The notes beneath the pieces are model-generated. The model was not told the origin of the DNA, ran no database searches, and saw only the letters and a list, made by a program, of their open reading frames with translations. 64,000 nt of DNA from contig JADBYQ010000016.1 of NCBI GenBank assembly GCA_020402945.1, positions 46,608-110,607 on the forward strand, read 5' to 3'. The DNA comes from Cytophagales bacterium (GTDB lineage Bacteria > Bacteroidota > Bacteroidia > Cytophagales > Cyclobacteriaceae). The first letter of the stretch is position 1. Every line of letters begins with the position of its first letter. Shown here in pieces: positions 62,376 through 64,000 of the stretch. Both the position numbers and the translations under genes were made by a program.

Positions 62376-63869
62376 CTACAACCTATTTTTTCTCCATTTG
62401 CTGGTAGTGGTTGATTGCGTTGCCTCGGTAGACACTTCAGCTTTAGATGCATTGATTACCTCGACAGCAAAGGCCGCAGCAAGAAGTTCCTCAACAGGGT
62501 CTTCCTTAGTGTTCAAATATTCAGGTTTGAAATGATTTTCAATAAATCGGGTATTGAAGTTGCCAGAACGGAAAGCCTCATGCCCCATCACAAAATGACC
62601 AAAGCCCAGTGTAGTGGCAACCCCGCTTATTTCAAAATCCTCTATGGCTCGTTTCATTTTATCCATGGCCAATTCGCGTGTTTCTGCGTGTACGACAAGT
62701 TTGGCCAACAACGGATCATACTGGACCGGAATAGTCATCCCCTCTTCAAAACCTCCATCTACTCGTACACCATGTCCTTGCGGCACGCGATAGGTTTGCA
62801 ATGTTCCTATATCGGGCAAAAAATTATTCGTAGGGTCTTCTGCACACACCCGCACTTCAATGGCGTGTCCGTGGATGGCCAGGTCTTCTTGCGTGAATGG
62901 GAGTTTCTCTCCTTCTGCTATTTTGATTTGCAACTTTACGAGATCCAATCCGGTGATCATTTCGGTGACGGGGTGTTCTACCTGGAGGCGCGTGTTCATC
63001 TCTAAGAAATAGAAGCTCATGTCTTCATCAAGAATAAACTCGATGGTGCCCGCATTGTAATAGTTGGCCGCTTTTGCTGCGTTTACGGCTGCCTCTCCCA
63101 TTTTTTTTCTAAGCTCTGGAGTCAACACAGAAGAGGGCGCTTCCTCAACTACTTTCTGATGTCTTCGTTGGATGGAACACTCGCGATCAAATAAATGAAC
63201 CACATTTCCATGTTGATCTCCAAAAATCTGGAATTCAATATGGCGGGGTTTCATAATATACTTCTCGATAAACACGGATCCATCCCCGAACGCAGAGGTT
63301 GCTTCGCTGATGGCTCGTTCCATTTGATTTTGAAAATCCGCCTCATTCTCTACTACCCGCATCCCTTTACCACCGCCACCCGCGCTGGCTTTAATTAGAA
63401 TCGGATAACCAATCTTTTTTGCAATGTCTTTTGCTTCCGCGATATCTGTAATTGCTGTTTTGGTACCGGGTACCAACGGCACATTGAATTTTGAAACAGC
63501 CTCCTTTGCCGCCAATTTGTCGCCCATGGTTTCCATGGATTTGGCCGAGGGTCCGATAAAGATGAGACCCTCCTTTTTTACCAAATCAGCAAATTCTTCA
63601 TTCTCCGAAAGGAATCCATACCCAGGATGAATGGCGTCTGCTCCAGATTTTTTTGCAACGGCTATAATCTTGTCCTTTCTCAAATAAGATTCCGAGGAGG
63701 GTGGTGGGCCGATACAGAACGCTTCATCAGCAAAACGCACATGCATGGCATTGCGGTCGGCCTCGCTAAACACGGCCACGGTTTTGATGCCCATTTCTTT
63801 GGCGCTTCGCATAATCCGAAGCGCTATTTCTCCACGATTTGCGATCAGGAGTTTATCGATTTTTTTCAT
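62376..63869 (-). CDS. accC: Biotin carboxylase subunit (acetyl-/acyl-CoA carboxylase)
   Basis: A 497-residue biotin carboxylase. LLIANRGEIALRIMRSAKEMG begins the N-terminal domain, IKASAGGGGKGMRVVE (near 159-174) is the ATP-grasp glycine-rich loop, then DRECSIQRRHQKVVEEAPS and FLEMNTRLQVEHPVTEMITG, the active-site segment with the conserved Glu, Arg and Asn. It carboxylates biotin on a carrier protein using ATP and bicarbonate. The acceptor cannot be told (acetyl-, propionyl- or pyruvate-type). ATG 63869 starts the canonical N-terminus; the upstream extension is not conserved. Confidence 0.93.
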   Translation of the reverse strand: MKKIDKLLIANRGEIALRIMRSAKEMGIKTVAVFSEADRNAMHVRFADEAFCIGPPPSSESYLRKDKIIAVAKKSGADAIHPGYGFLSENEEFADLVKKEGLIFIGPSAKSMETMGDKLAAKEAVSKFNVPLVPGTKTAITDIAEAKDIAKKIGYPILIKASAGGGGKGMRVVENEADFQNQMERAISEATSAFGDGSVFIEKYIMKPRHIEFQIFGDQHGNVVHLFDRECSIQRRHQKVVEEAPSSVLTPELRKKMGEAAVNAAKAANYYNAGTIEFILDEDMSFYFLEMNTRLQVEHPVTEMITGLDLVKLQIKIAEGEKLPFTQEDLAIHGHAIEVRVCAEDPTNNFLPDIGTLQTYRVPQGHGVRVDGGFEEGMTIPVQYDPLLAKLVVHAETRELAMDKMKRAIEDFEISGVATTLGFGHFVMGHEAFRSGNFNTRFIENHFKPEYLNTKEDPVEELLAAAFAVEVINASKAEVSTEATQSTTTSKWRKNRL

Positions 63870-64000
63870 GTGTATTTCTTTGTTTTGATTTTTTCGTTTT
63901 CGGTTCAATTTGTTATGGTTCTGACGTAGTCTCCCTTACCCAAAGTGGGTTCGGTATTGATTTCAATAATAATAACAGTGTTAAGAGAGTAAATTTTCAT

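Noticed and set aside
62415..63005. A 196-codon open frame on the plus strand, opposite the biotin carboxylase gene
   Set aside because: It lies entirely antisense to a conserved enzyme gene and shows no motif; the composition is that of a shadow frame.

Overview
The window reads as chromosomal DNA of a Bacteroidota bacterium, most likely of the order Cytophagales. The evidence is the moderate, AT-leaning base composition, A-rich 5' leaders without strong Shine-Dalgarno sequences, promoters of the Bacteroidota type (TTG-N19-TAnnTTTG upstream of the ECF sigma gene; TAnnTTTG elsewhere), many SusD-free lipoproteins with LxxC lipoboxes, large eight-helix FtsX/MacB-type permeases, and SAM-I riboswitches. 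No insertion sequence, prophage, CRISPR array or rRNA operon was seen. The first gene is cut by the left edge.

Layout. 1-9.8 kb: a truncated AAA/DUF4143 ATPase, a Ser-less alpha/beta hydrolase, a thioredoxin-fold lipoprotein, YceI, a minus-strand SAM-I-type riboswitch followed by a 37-codon leader ending in four cysteines, a phytanoyl-CoA dioxygenase-like protein, tRNA-Cys, a fatty acid hydroxylase-like membrane protein, a CpeT-like protein and an NhaC antiporter. 9.9-11.9 kb: a second SAM-I riboswitch with its own terminator controlling a trans-sulfuration enzyme, then a DoxX-like protein. 12-24 kb: a light-related island. It holds a Tyr-less SDR, two flavin reductase-like proteins, DUF2256, a FeS-BCP-type photolyase that appears to lack all four cluster cysteines, an MpaB/Lcp-like oxygenase, a proton-pumping rhodopsin, lycopene cyclase crtY, the retinal-forming oxygenase blh, a TIGR03643 protein, a second photolyase-like protein with the FAD domain first, and an SDR/DUF2867 protein.

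24-34 kb: ordinary accessory metabolism. It includes a frameshifted esterase, a serine hydrolase, an AlkB-type monooxygenase, a two-VOC-domain lipoprotein, an amidase, a DUF2911/TPR protein and a PLD-like protein. 34.6-36.4 kb: an SRPBCC protein, crtZ and a second, unrelated lycopene cyclase of the CrtYcd type. 36.4-39.9 kb: a basic small protein and a large secreted BNR-repeat protein. 40-44.4 kb: a cobalamin-binding MerR regulator of the CarH type, an ECF sigma factor and crtI-crtB-idi, all on the minus strand.

44.5-64 kb: an Lhr-like helicase, a sensor kinase with a sigma54-dependent response regulator, a membrane fusion protein with an ABC ATPase and two paralogous permeases (two sigma54-type promoters precede this set), an S41 protease with an alpha/beta hydrolase, Maf, a DUF433/DUF5615 pair, a DUF1015 protein and biotin carboxylase.

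Taken together, crtB, crtI, crtY (and/or CrtYcd), crtZ and blh supply retinal for the rhodopsin and zeaxanthin as a pigment. The rhodopsin has a glycine at the position that opens the carotenoid window in antenna-binding xanthorhodopsins. A predicted B12 photoreceptor sits at the head of the crt genes, and two unusual photolyase-family proteins share the island, so the window encodes light capture, light sensing and probably light-driven repair. The most original signals are the SAM riboswitch-polycysteine leader, the cluster-less photolyase, and the domain-order-reversed photolyase.
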